A stretch of DNA of 5,476 nt from a bacterium (GTDB taxonomy: Bacteria; JAHJDO01), in assembly GCA_030671985.1 (NCBI GenBank), contig DAOVHI010000097.1, forward strand, positions 1 through 5,476, in the 5' to 3' direction. Position 1 is the first letter of the stretch; every line of letters begins with the position of its first letter. Positions 1 through 5,476 of the stretch are shown here, piece after piece. Made by a program: the position numbers and the translations under genes. The notes below the pieces were generated by a model. The model did not search any database. It was not told the DNA's origin and worked only from the letters and a program-made list of their open reading frames with translations.

Positions 1-1089
1 ACAACGCAAGATGTGCTGGATGAGGCGAATAAATTATTTGCAGAATTTAAAGGTACAGTGCAGGATGCATGGGATGGGCATACTAATCTTAGTGAGACCT
101 TGATAAACCCGGATTATAAGGAAGATATTCAGGATAAATTAGATGCTATTTCTGCTAATGTGCGTGAGGGAAATGTTGACTTGTTACCTGGGAAACCGGT
201 TGAGAATCTGGCTGCGGGTGATATAATATCTATGGGGGAAAATAATAAGCTTGTGCTTGTTCTGGGAGTCTTGGGTAAGGCGTATTACTGTGATCTGAAT
301 AGGGATGATCAGGGAAACCTCATCCTCGGGGAGGAAGGAGAAAGGCCGGTATATTATCTTACAGACCGTCCGGGAAGTGTGAGGGTTTCCTATGTAGTAC
401 CTGTTTTAAGACAACAAGAAGTATCTGACGTAAGCAGTAAATTAGAACAGGCACAAATAGAATTGAAAGCAGCAAGAGCAAAATTAGCTGAGCAAACAAC
501 AGCGGCGACGTCATCGACAGGTGATGCCGCCGAAGATAGTTCAGTAATAGCTGTAACCGAAGCGCAGGCGCCAAAAACATATGCCGCGCTTGCTGAACTT
601 AAAAAAGAAGTGGAAGACGGATTTAACGTTCCTGATGGTACTGTTTTAGTTCCTAGTGAATTAGCAAATAATGAGGCGTTGTTAAAACAGAAATTAAACG
701 ATTTCAAAACGGTAATGTTAGATGAAGGAATGGAAATTATTCACGTAGTAAAAATAAATGCTGAAGATTTAAAAGCGGGAATGCTTGGAGTAATTGACAA
801 TACTTCGGTTTTGATTATAGGGGTTGACGTAGATCTGGGAGTTGCTTATTATTATAATTTGAAAGAAGTAAACGGAAAGCTTGAATTTGAGGAATCAAAA
901 ATAACTGATTTGAAAAAACTTGATGGACAAGGTGTTTCCGAGAGAGTTATAACTATGTCTTTAAATGAAATCAAACAAATAATAGACACGGAAAGCGTAG
1001 GAGAAATAACGGGAATCATGAAAATGAAGATAGAGCCGGTTGAGAAGGTTGTATTTCCGCTAGACTTACAAATAAATATGTCTATATAA
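1..1089 (+). CDS. Partial CDS (5' end outside window), protein of unknown function with a duplicated domain
   Basis: The frame is open from base 1 to a TAA at 1087-1089, with 362 residues visible. The first possible start in the window is a GTG at 13, but no Shine-Dalgarno sequence precedes it and the frame runs off the left edge, so I treat the gene as truncated. Numbering from base 1, residues about 46-137 and 231-325 are two diverged copies of one domain. Both follow the skeleton KL(D/N)...EG...LxAG...LG.AYY..L...G.L...EE...L...V. Residues about 140-166 form a heptad-like helix (SSKLEQAQIELKAARAKLAE), followed by an Ala/Thr/Ser/Asp-rich linker to about 194. The two beta-rich modules are therefore joined by a coiled coil and a flexible tether. 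I see no catalytic motif, membrane segment or signal in the visible part. I do not recognise the family. A structural or binding role is only a guess. No clear terminator follows the stop. Confidence 0.85.
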   Translation, partial: TTQDVLDEANKLFAEFKGTVQDAWDGHTNLSETLINPDYKEDIQDKLDAISANVREGNVDLLPGKPVENLAAGDIISMGENNKLVLVLGVLGKAYYCDLNRDDQGNLILGEEGERPVYYLTDRPGSVRVSYVVPVLRQQEVSDVSSKLEQAQIELKAARAKLAEQTTAATSSTGDAAEDSSVIAVTEAQAPKTYAALAELKKEVEDGFNVPDGTVLVPSELANNEALLKQKLNDFKTVMLDEGMEIIHVVKINAEDLKAGMLGVIDNTSVLIIGVDVDLGVAYYYNLKEVNGKLEFEESKITDLKKLDGQGVSERVITMSLNEIKQIIDTESVGEITGIMKMKIEPVEKVVFPLDLQINMSI

Positions 1090-1090
1090 A

Positions 1091-1103
1091 ACATTATAAT
1101 ATT
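1091..1103. repeat. 13-bp direct repeat, left copy
   Basis: ACATTATAATATT begins one base after the stop codon of the first gene and recurs exactly at 1404-1416. The pair brackets 300 bp that contain the foldback element. The repeat contains TATAAT (1095-1100), but I see no acceptable -35 box 16-18 nt upstream of this copy. It could be a target-site duplication, a repeated promoter element or chance in AT-rich DNA. Confidence 0.5.
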
Positions 1104-1169
1104 TGTTCGGAAAATGGGGCGCATTCGTAAATAGTGTAATAGAAATCATACAAGAGATGGGGAGATAAT

Positions 1170-1375
1170 GTATTCGGTAAATTTTACACTCAATACAAAT
1201 TTTTCCGCCAAAAAAATGGCGGAACCAACAAATCTACATCAAGTTTTCGGCGCTCTGAAACTCATTCCGCCAAAATGTGGCGAAACTCAGACACTCATCG
1301 CTTCTTATGGGGTATCCAAAAACTTGCTGTATATTTGTTTAAATTTGTAAAGTCGTTTGAAAATTACCCGAACAC
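1170..1375. repeat. Imperfect foldback palindrome with two side hairpins (MITE-like element or structured RNA)
   Basis: Three nested arm pairs can be read directly. 1170-1185 pairs with 1360-1375 (13 of 16). 1194-1202 pairs with 1341-1349 (TACAAATTT/AAATTTGTA, 9 of 9). 1227-1250 pairs with 1316-1339 (21 of 24). Between the second and third left arms sits a perfect hairpin, TTCCGCCA (1203-1210), A6 loop, TGGCGGAA (1217-1224). In the terminal loop a near copy recurs: TTCCGCCA (1265-1272), AAATG, then TGGCGAA (1278-1284) with one bulged base, flanked by CTGA (1255-1258)/TCAG (1287-1290). The whole could fold as a cruciform or branched RNA. There is no U-tract after either hairpin, so neither is a standard terminator. 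No transposase is present. A non-autonomous transposon remnant or a conserved non-coding RNA both fit. Confidence 0.75.
1203..1224. repeat. Perfect 8-bp inverted repeat with A6 loop
   Basis: TTCCGCCA-AAAAAA-TGGCGGAA is a perfect stem and is one of the few GC-rich stretches in the intergenic region. Its stem sequence is reused, with one base lost from the right arm, at 1265-1284. It is a side branch of the larger foldback structure. Confidence 0.8.
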
Positions 1376-1384
1376 CATTTCACA

Positions 1385-1416
1385 TGAAATACGAAAGAAT
1401 CAGACATTATAATATT
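1385..1416 (+). promoter_or_regulatory. Possible promoter of the 590-aa gene; also right copy of the 13-bp repeat (1404-1416)
   Basis: TATAAT at 1408-1413 is a perfect sigma70-type -10 box, 25 nt before the chosen start codon at 1439. Transcription would start near 1419-1421, just ahead of the ribosome binding site. At 17-nt spacing the -35 position (1385-1390) reads TGAAAT, a weak match to TTGACA, and there is no extended TGn. The promoter call therefore rests mainly on the -10 box and its position. The hexamer lies inside the exact 13-bp repeat ACATTATAATATT. Confidence 0.4.
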
Positions 1417-1425
1417 GGTTTTAAA

Positions 1426-1432
1426 AAGGGGG
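1426..1432 (+). promoter_or_regulatory. Ribosome binding site that decides the start at 1439
   Basis: AAGGGGG lies 6 nt before ATG 1439-1441, normal Shine-Dalgarno spacing. An in-frame TTG at 1415 is the longest possible start. It would read this site as codons (LKRGKG), and it abuts the likely -10 box, so it is unlikely to be used. Confidence 0.7.
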
Positions 1433-1438
1433 AAGGGA

Positions 1439-3211
1439 ATGAAGAGTAAAATGATAAAAAGCATTTGGGTTTTAAGTATATTATTTATAGCTTCTTGTTT
1501 TGTTTTCAATCTCGCGGAGTTAACTTTATCTTACGCGCAGGAGGCAGAGACGGTTGATGAATCAGCAGGCGGGGAATATAATTTAGATGCTGATACAGAA
1601 AGAAGTTATGAAATAATTGACGTAGAAGAAAAAGATACGCGGACAGAGGATGCTGTTACTAAGGAGATTATTGCTGATTTGGGAAATACTGCTGATGAGG
1701 CATTTGTTTTAGAGCCGGAATCAGAAGATAAACCAAAGGATATTTTTGATCTTATTGTTCCTTCATCCTGGGGGAGGATAAAAGAGATATATAAAGGAGA
1801 CAGTAAAGAGGTTATTATTCATATCCAGGATGCCCATAACAACTATGAAGCGCAGACGAATATCTCAAATATTATAGATTTATTGGTTGAAGAATATGAA
1901 CTGTCTGTTGCTGGGATAGAAGGTTCTTCGGGTAAAATACGGACAGATCTGTATTCAACTTTTCCGGAAGATGATGTTAGAACAGCAGCAAGTGATTTTT
2001 TTGTTAGAGACGGAACATTTAGCGGTCCTGAAGCTTTGGTAATACGTAAAGGATTTGAATACCCTTTAAAACTATATGGGATAGAAAATGAGGAGTTTTA
2101 TAATAGTAACCTTGCAGCTTTTAGAGAATCTCTGCCCTTTAAGAAGGACGCATTAATTTATTTCAGAGAGCTAGGCAGTGCTCTGGGAGAATTGAAATCC
2201 AATCTTTATACCGCAGAACTGATTGAGATTGATGAAAAACAATTAACTTATGATCTCAATTTTATGAGTTTAAATGACTATTGCCTGTATCTTGAGAATC
2301 TTCTCCAAGAAAAAGGGCAAATTAAAAAAAAATATCCAAATTTCGAAAAGATTTTTAAAGCAATTAAAATAGAAGAGACATTGGATTTTGCTAAAGCTGA
2401 AGAAGAGCGCACAAAGCTCTTAACAGAGTTGACTAATATGTTGATAGAAGAGGATATTAGAAAGCTTTTAGATAAAGGAATGGCTTACAAAAATGAACAA
2501 ATAAGCGCTTCCCGGTATCTTTCTTTTGTAAAGGAACTGGCAGAGAAAAACAAGGTTGATTTTACGCAGTATAAAAGCCTGGATAAATATATCAAGTATG
2601 CTGCAAGTTATGATCAAATAAAGAGTTTTGAGCTTTTTAATGAGATAGAAGAAATTAATCTGGCAATAAGGTCTAAACTTTATACTAATGACTCCCAGTC
2701 AAAATTAGATAAGTTAATAAGGGGGTTAAGGGTGATGAAACGTCTTGTTGATATAAAGATGGTAAATAAGGATTTGGCGTTTTATAAAAGTCATCAGAGT
2801 GAGTTAAAGGTGGATGAGTATAGTGATTTTATAAATGAACAAGCAAGTAAATATGGCATTGCCGTGGATTTATCAATGGATATCGGGTATCTAGATGTTT
2901 ATATACCCGCCTGGGTAGAGTTTTACCGGGTTGCCGGGTTGAGGGATGAGGCGATGATTAATAATACCTTGAAAATAATGAAGGATAACAACCAGCTGCT
3001 TGGCATAATGGTAACAGGCGGATTTCATACCCGTAAATTAACTCAGTTAATGAGGGAGAGGGGAATTTCTTATATCGTTAGTACTCCGCGGATAACAAAG
3101 AATATTCCTGGTCCATATTTTGACCGGTTAATTGGTAAAAAGACGACTTGGGACAAATTTGTTGAGGAAGCTCGAGAGGTGGTCCCTGTGGCTGGAAGCA
3201 GCGCAAAATAG
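1439..3211 (+). CDS. Exported protein with TraB/TIKI/ChaN/EreA-like hydrolase features, 590 aa
   Basis: The start is ATG 1439 (SD 1426-1432) and the stop is TAG 3209-3211. Residues 1-33 look like a signal peptide: K2/K4/K7, a long hydrophobic stretch, then SYA|QE. An internal IASC (Cys20) also resembles a lipobox, so a lipoprotein cannot be excluded. Residues 34-100 are an acidic, low-complexity linker. The folded part starts near PSSWGRIKEIY. Seen motifs are IQDAHNNYEAQ (129-139), GIEGSSGKI (159-167), SGPEA (195-199), YGIENEEFYNSN (213-224), LRDEAMINNTLKIM (501-514), then GIMVTGGFHT (522-531) and TPRIT (549-553). Between about 235 and 460 it is mostly helical and Lys/Glu-rich. Known of the superfamily: a His-containing N-terminal strand motif, a Glu after the next strand, and a C-terminal R(N/D)...VxGxGH...L...G block. 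The ends here match that order, though the first motif lacks the usual GE or GT before its His. I infer an exported metal-dependent hydrolase-like fold. Substrate and activity are unknown. Confidence 0.85.
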   Translation: MKSKMIKSIWVLSILFIASCFVFNLAELTLSYAQEAETVDESAGGEYNLDADTERSYEIIDVEEKDTRTEDAVTKEIIADLGNTADEAFVLEPESEDKPKDIFDLIVPSSWGRIKEIYKGDSKEVIIHIQDAHNNYEAQTNISNIIDLLVEEYELSVAGIEGSSGKIRTDLYSTFPEDDVRTAASDFFVRDGTFSGPEALVIRKGFEYPLKLYGIENEEFYNSNLAAFRESLPFKKDALIYFRELGSALGELKSNLYTAELIEIDEKQLTYDLNFMSLNDYCLYLENLLQEKGQIKKKYPNFEKIFKAIKIEETLDFAKAEEERTKLLTELTNMLIEEDIRKLLDKGMAYKNEQISASRYLSFVKELAEKNKVDFTQYKSLDKYIKYAASYDQIKSFELFNEIEEINLAIRSKLYTNDSQSKLDKLIRGLRVMKRLVDIKMVNKDLAFYKSHQSELKVDEYSDFINEQASKYGIAVDLSMDIGYLDVYIPAWVEFYRVAGLRDEAMINNTLKIMKDNNQLLGIMVTGGFHTRKLTQLMRERGISYIVSTPRITKNIPGPYFDRLIGKKTTWDKFVEEAREVVPVAGSSAK

Positions 3212-3350
3212 AAAAGTACTATGTATAAGTGAAAAATAAAAAGTGATTTAAAAGATAAATTAAAAATATTAAGTTTTAAAAATAAAAATTGGAATCCGTA
3301 ACTATTGGCAGGGCAACAGGTTGCAAAATTTAAAAAAAGTTCAAATAGCC

Positions 3351-3379
3351 TTGCGGGATTTAAAATATTATGGTATACT
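3351..3379 (+). promoter_or_regulatory. Sigma70-type promoter for the 605-aa gene
   Basis: TTGCGG (3351-3356), a 17-nt spacer, then TATACT (3374-3379) preceded by TGG, which gives an extended -10 (TGn). Spacing is optimal, and the -10 differs from consensus at one base. Transcription would begin near 3386, giving a leader of about 143 nt to ATG 3529. The preceding 3212-3350 is very AT-rich with no convincing terminator; the only hairpin there (GCAA/TTGC at 3313-3324) is tiny and lacks a T-tract. Confidence 0.7.
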
Positions 3380-3407
3380 TTCATATCTTTGTTAATATTT
3401 TTTAAGG

Positions 3408-3451
3408 ACGGTTTTTAATTGTTATGAATAATATTGTTTGAAATTAACCGT
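3408..3451 (+). promoter_or_regulatory. Weak inverted repeat in the mRNA leader
   Basis: ACGGTT (3408-3413) can pair with AACCGT (3446-3451), with adjacent AATT (3417-3420)/AATT (3442-3445) strengthening the stem after a bulge of three T. The remaining loop is 21 nt. It lies between the predicted transcript start and the first ribosome binding site. It is too small to call a riboswitch, and may be only a leader stem. Confidence 0.25.
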
Positions 3452-3517
3452 AAACGTAAAACAGGGGGTAAAAGATGAAGGAAAATTTTAATTTTTCAAA
3501 AGGTCTGAAAATTAAAG

Positions 3518-3524
3518 AAGGAGG
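3518..3524 (+). promoter_or_regulatory. Ribosome binding site that decides the start at 3529
   Basis: AAGGAGG is a near-perfect Shine-Dalgarno sequence 4 nt before ATG 3529. A second, in-frame ATG at 3475 has its own site (AGGGGGT, 3463-3469, 5-nt spacing). Starting there would translate AAGGAGG as part of KEGGN, a usual sign of an over-extended start, and would put 18 extra polar residues before an otherwise ordinary signal peptide. Confidence 0.75.
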
Positions 3525-3528
3525 AAAT

Positions 3529-5346
3529 ATGTTTAAGAAGGTATTGTCGGGTTTAGTTGTATGTTCGTTCATGGTTTCTAATGTTTGTTTTGCTATGCCA
3601 GTAGCTATTCCGGTGCTGGATTCTACAGTAAAAAGTATTGTAGATAATATTGCTATTGAAAGTGCGTTAGCTGGAAATAATCTAAACCCAGCCCAATTAC
3701 AGAAAATTACAGACTTGTTTATGGCATTAACAGGTGATAAATCTGAAGAAATAAAGAGTATGTGGGCGCAAGTTCTTGATCCAGATAATCCCATGACAGC
3801 GCAAGATGCACTTGAAGAATTAAAAGCATCTACACAATCAGATCAAGTAGTAAGAGTTGTTTTTGAAAATGGTAAAGCTGGCTTTATTTTTGAGAATAAC
3901 GAGGGACAAATTGAACTTAGTGCTGAAAATCCTTTAGATAGTAGTAATGTGGGTAATGTCGCAAAGTTTGAATTAACCGAACAACAGAAAACTAATTTAA
4001 GCGAAGCAGAAGTAAAAGCGGCAGAACTCTTAGGCAAGAATGATATGATTACTAGACGCTGGAAAGCTGGTAGTGAACTTACTGCTGATGAAAAACAAGA
4101 AAAAGGAAATAGTTTTAAATCTTATATAACGCAAAATACTAGGATTAATTATGCTTTATCGGCTGTGTCGGCTGTGTCGGATAAAAATATAACAGTAGAA
4201 GGCGTTTTAGAAATGTATAATAAAATGAGCATAAAAATGAGTGATACTTTCGCTGATGCTAATGGAAACTATAGCTTGGGTTATGGGAACGGTATTGCTG
4301 GACAAGAGAGAATGTTGTTGCCTAATGGCATGACTAATTATGATGATATTATTCTGCATGAAGTTTTAGAGGCTATGGGTCTTTCTCATGAACAGATACT
4401 TCCGATACAGGAAGCAGTAAGTAATCAAGACGGCAACGGGAAATTTGAACAAACTACGCAGGATATTAGAGGGCTTAGAGATGAAGCTATAGCTAATGCT
4501 AAGGCAAATGCGGGTAAGCCTGAGGTACAATTATTAGACAAAGTAGGTGAAAAGATTCAAAGTACAAAAGAATTTAATGCTGGCAAATCACCAGATGTAG
4601 TTGCGGATGAAATATTGGTTGCCTCAATGAATGAGATTGTTCCCACAACGGAGCATACTTTAAAGCAGCTAAAGAATATAGGATTAGCAGAAATAAAGAA
4701 AAACATTTTTTCTGCTGATGATGGGTTGCTTAATACTGTAATAGCGCTTATCGGCAGCAAAGATATGGAAAAAGCTTTAGCTGTAATAGAGTTGATTTCA
4801 GCATTGGGGAATCCGAATGCTGAAATTCCGATGATTGAGTCGGATATGTTTATTAAATTAGTTGAAGGGGAAGTTACACTGACCAATTTTGCTGTTCCGA
4901 TAATTGCTGCTTTAAAAGGAGCAAAATTAAAGGATAATGCTGTTATTCATGTTTTCTCCGCGGGAGCAAACGCATTAGAAAAACAGAATTTAGTTAACAC
5001 CATGGTTGGAGCAGAAGCAAAGATATTTAAATTTCATGAAGGGGATGAAAGTACCGCGGGAATTACAGGCGCAGCAATAACGCAAACGCATGTTATTTAC
5101 ACAAGCCCTACGAAAGAACACATACTTGATGGAGCAAACTATCATCTGATTAATGGTGATATTAATAAGCTTAATGGTTTAACGCTTTTCTCTGTAATAT
5201 TACAGGGTAAAAAGACTGATGAAATTAATAGAGTATTGGCAGATATAGCAGCTGGTGAATTTGAAATGCTTCCTCCTGAGTTTATTCTTAGTGATGAAAT
5301 GCGTTTTAAGGTGGAAGTTGTAAAAGCTATCTTGGAACAGGCATAA
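3529..5346 (+). CDS. Exported protein with degenerate metzincin-like zinc motif HExxExxGxxH, 605 aa
   Basis: The start is ATG 3529 and the stop is TAA 5344-5346. An alternative in-frame ATG at 3475 gives 623 aa. Residues 1-22 are a typical Sec signal peptide (FKK, hydrophobic LSGLVVCSFMVSNV, cleavage at CFA|MP). Residues about 23-105 are helical. A short beta-rich piece (VVRVVFENGKAGFIFENN) lies at about 107-124. Residues about 240-300 contain ADANGNYSLGYGNGIAGQE and then ILHEVLEAMGLSHEQ, with the motif at 277-287. This is the metzincin consensus HExxHxxGxxH with Glu in place of the second His. A helical region covers about 300-460. The last 130 residues alternate beta and alpha (VIHVFSAG, KIFKFHEG, HVIYTSPT, YHLINGD, LFSVILQG), suggesting a Rossmann-like C-terminal domain. 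I infer a secreted or periplasmic protein descended from, or acting as, a zinc peptidase. The family is not recognised. It has its own promoter and terminator. Confidence 0.85.
   Translation: MFKKVLSGLVVCSFMVSNVCFAMPVAIPVLDSTVKSIVDNIAIESALAGNNLNPAQLQKITDLFMALTGDKSEEIKSMWAQVLDPDNPMTAQDALEELKASTQSDQVVRVVFENGKAGFIFENNEGQIELSAENPLDSSNVGNVAKFELTEQQKTNLSEAEVKAAELLGKNDMITRRWKAGSELTADEKQEKGNSFKSYITQNTRINYALSAVSAVSDKNITVEGVLEMYNKMSIKMSDTFADANGNYSLGYGNGIAGQERMLLPNGMTNYDDIILHEVLEAMGLSHEQILPIQEAVSNQDGNGKFEQTTQDIRGLRDEAIANAKANAGKPEVQLLDKVGEKIQSTKEFNAGKSPDVVADEILVASMNEIVPTTEHTLKQLKNIGLAEIKKNIFSADDGLLNTVIALIGSKDMEKALAVIELISALGNPNAEIPMIESDMFIKLVEGEVTLTNFAVPIIAALKGAKLKDNAVIHVFSAGANALEKQNLVNTMVGAEAKIFKFHEGDESTAGITGAAITQTHVIYTSPTKEHILDGANYHLINGDINKLNGLTLFSVILQGKKTDEINRVLADIAAGEFEMLPPEFILSDEMRFKVEVVKAILEQA
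4161..4178 (+). repeat. 9-bp in-frame tandem duplication
   Basis: GGCTGTGTC occurs twice back to back inside the 605-aa gene and encodes SAVSAV. The exact match at DNA level points to a recent in-frame slippage event, adding three residues just upstream of the zinc-motif region. Confidence 0.8.
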
Positions 5347-5352
5347 TGTATT

Positions 5353-5365
5353 GGGCTTAATGCCC
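5353..5365 (+). terminator. Small hairpin after the 605-aa gene
   Basis: GGGC (5353-5356), loop TTAAT, GCCC (5362-5365), starting 6 nt after the stop codon. A run of seven T (5391-5397) follows only after 25 nt, so it is not a standard intrinsic terminator. It may stabilise the mRNA 3' end or cause pausing. Confidence 0.3.
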
Positions 5366-5423
5366 GTTGTATTAAAAGCGGTAATAAGAGTTTTTTTACA
5401 AGTTAATCAGTTCCAAATAGGTT

Positions 5424-5473
5424 GGGCGGGTGGGCGAAGATGGATAAAAACCGTCTTTGCTCAGCCGCTTTTT
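5424..5473 (+). terminator. Intrinsic (rho-independent) terminator
   Basis: TGGGCGAAGATGG (5431-5443) pairs with CCGTCTTTGCTCA (5451-5463) over 13 positions, 10 Watson-Crick and 3 G-T, around a 7-nt A-rich loop. The stem can extend with bulges through GGGCGGG (5424-5430) and GCCGC (5464-5468). TTTTT (5469-5473) follows directly. It lies about 80 nt after the stop of the 605-aa gene on the same strand and so likely ends that transcript. Confidence 0.75.
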
Positions 5474-5476
5474 GTC

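Noticed and set aside
390-707. Minus-strand open frame of about 105 codons
   Set aside because: It is antisense to the coiled-coil and Ala/Ser-rich linker of the first gene. The Ser/Ala-rich translation is a shadow of that composition, and I see no convincing ribosome site.
1203-1284. Paired hairpins considered as a terminator, CRISPR repeats or an integron attC site
   Set aside because: No T-tract follows either hairpin, only two copies exist without regular spacers, and no integrase or attC core sites are visible.
1168-1350. 60-codon open frame with GGGGAG 3 nt before its ATG
   Set aside because: It lies almost exactly inside the foldback palindrome (1170-1375), so its sequence is explained by the inverted arms. 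The SD spacing is too short, and the peptide has no recognisable domain, signal or membrane segment. It could be an element-encoded peptide, but I would not annotate it.
3313-3324. GCAACAGGTTGC hairpin upstream of the promoter as a terminator for the 590-aa gene
   Set aside because: The stem has only 4-5 pairs with a minimal loop, and it is followed by A-rich rather than T-rich sequence.
3070-3384. Minus-strand open frame of 104 codons spanning the end of the 590-aa gene and the spacer
   Set aside because: It is rich in Phe/Leu because it reads an AT-rich spacer in reverse. It overlaps the strong + strand gene and promoter, and no ribosome site is evident.
3444-3794. Minus-strand open frame of 116 codons
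   Set aside because: It is antisense to the leader and signal-peptide region of the 605-aa gene, which has far stronger support (SD, signal peptide, long frame).

Overview
The window is AT-rich and carries three long genes, all on the + strand. Each encodes a protein with no confident named homologue that I can recognise. The first is cut by the left edge, and the other two begin with clear Sec signal peptides. The organism is most likely an uncultivated bacterium of the Omnitrophota/PVC type. I infer this from the style of the proteins (signal peptide followed by large orphan domains, and an IQDAH...EG..G...GGFHT protein of a kind I associate with that phylum). No marker gene is present to prove it.

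Layout. (1) 1-1089: C-terminal 362 codons of a larger or cut gene, containing an internally duplicated domain of about 90 residues with a short coiled coil and an Ala/Thr/Ser-rich linker between the copies. (2) 1090-1438: non-coding DNA dominated by an imperfect foldback palindrome of about 206 nt with two side hairpins that share one stem sequence. A 13-bp direct repeat containing TATAAT flanks it, and the right copy may be the -10 of the next gene. (3) 1439-3211: a 590-aa exported protein whose first and last conserved blocks resemble the TraB/TIKI/ChaN/EreA-like hydrolase superfamily, with a long helical middle. (4) 3212-3528: AT-rich spacer with a good sigma70-type promoter (TTGCGG, 17 nt, TGG-TATACT) and a leader of about 143 nt. 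(5) 3529-5346: a 605-aa exported protein with HEVLEAMGLSH, which is the metzincin zinc motif HExxHxxGxxH with the second His replaced by Glu. (6) 5347-5476: a small hairpin, then a strong intrinsic terminator at the window edge.

How the genes work together is unknown. The third gene has its own promoter and terminator and looks monocistronic. The second is separated from the first by the foldback element and probably has its own promoter. The common theme is envelope or extracellular proteins of unknown function, one hydrolase-like and one metalloprotease-like. No RNA gene, CRISPR array, transposase or known defence gene is visible.
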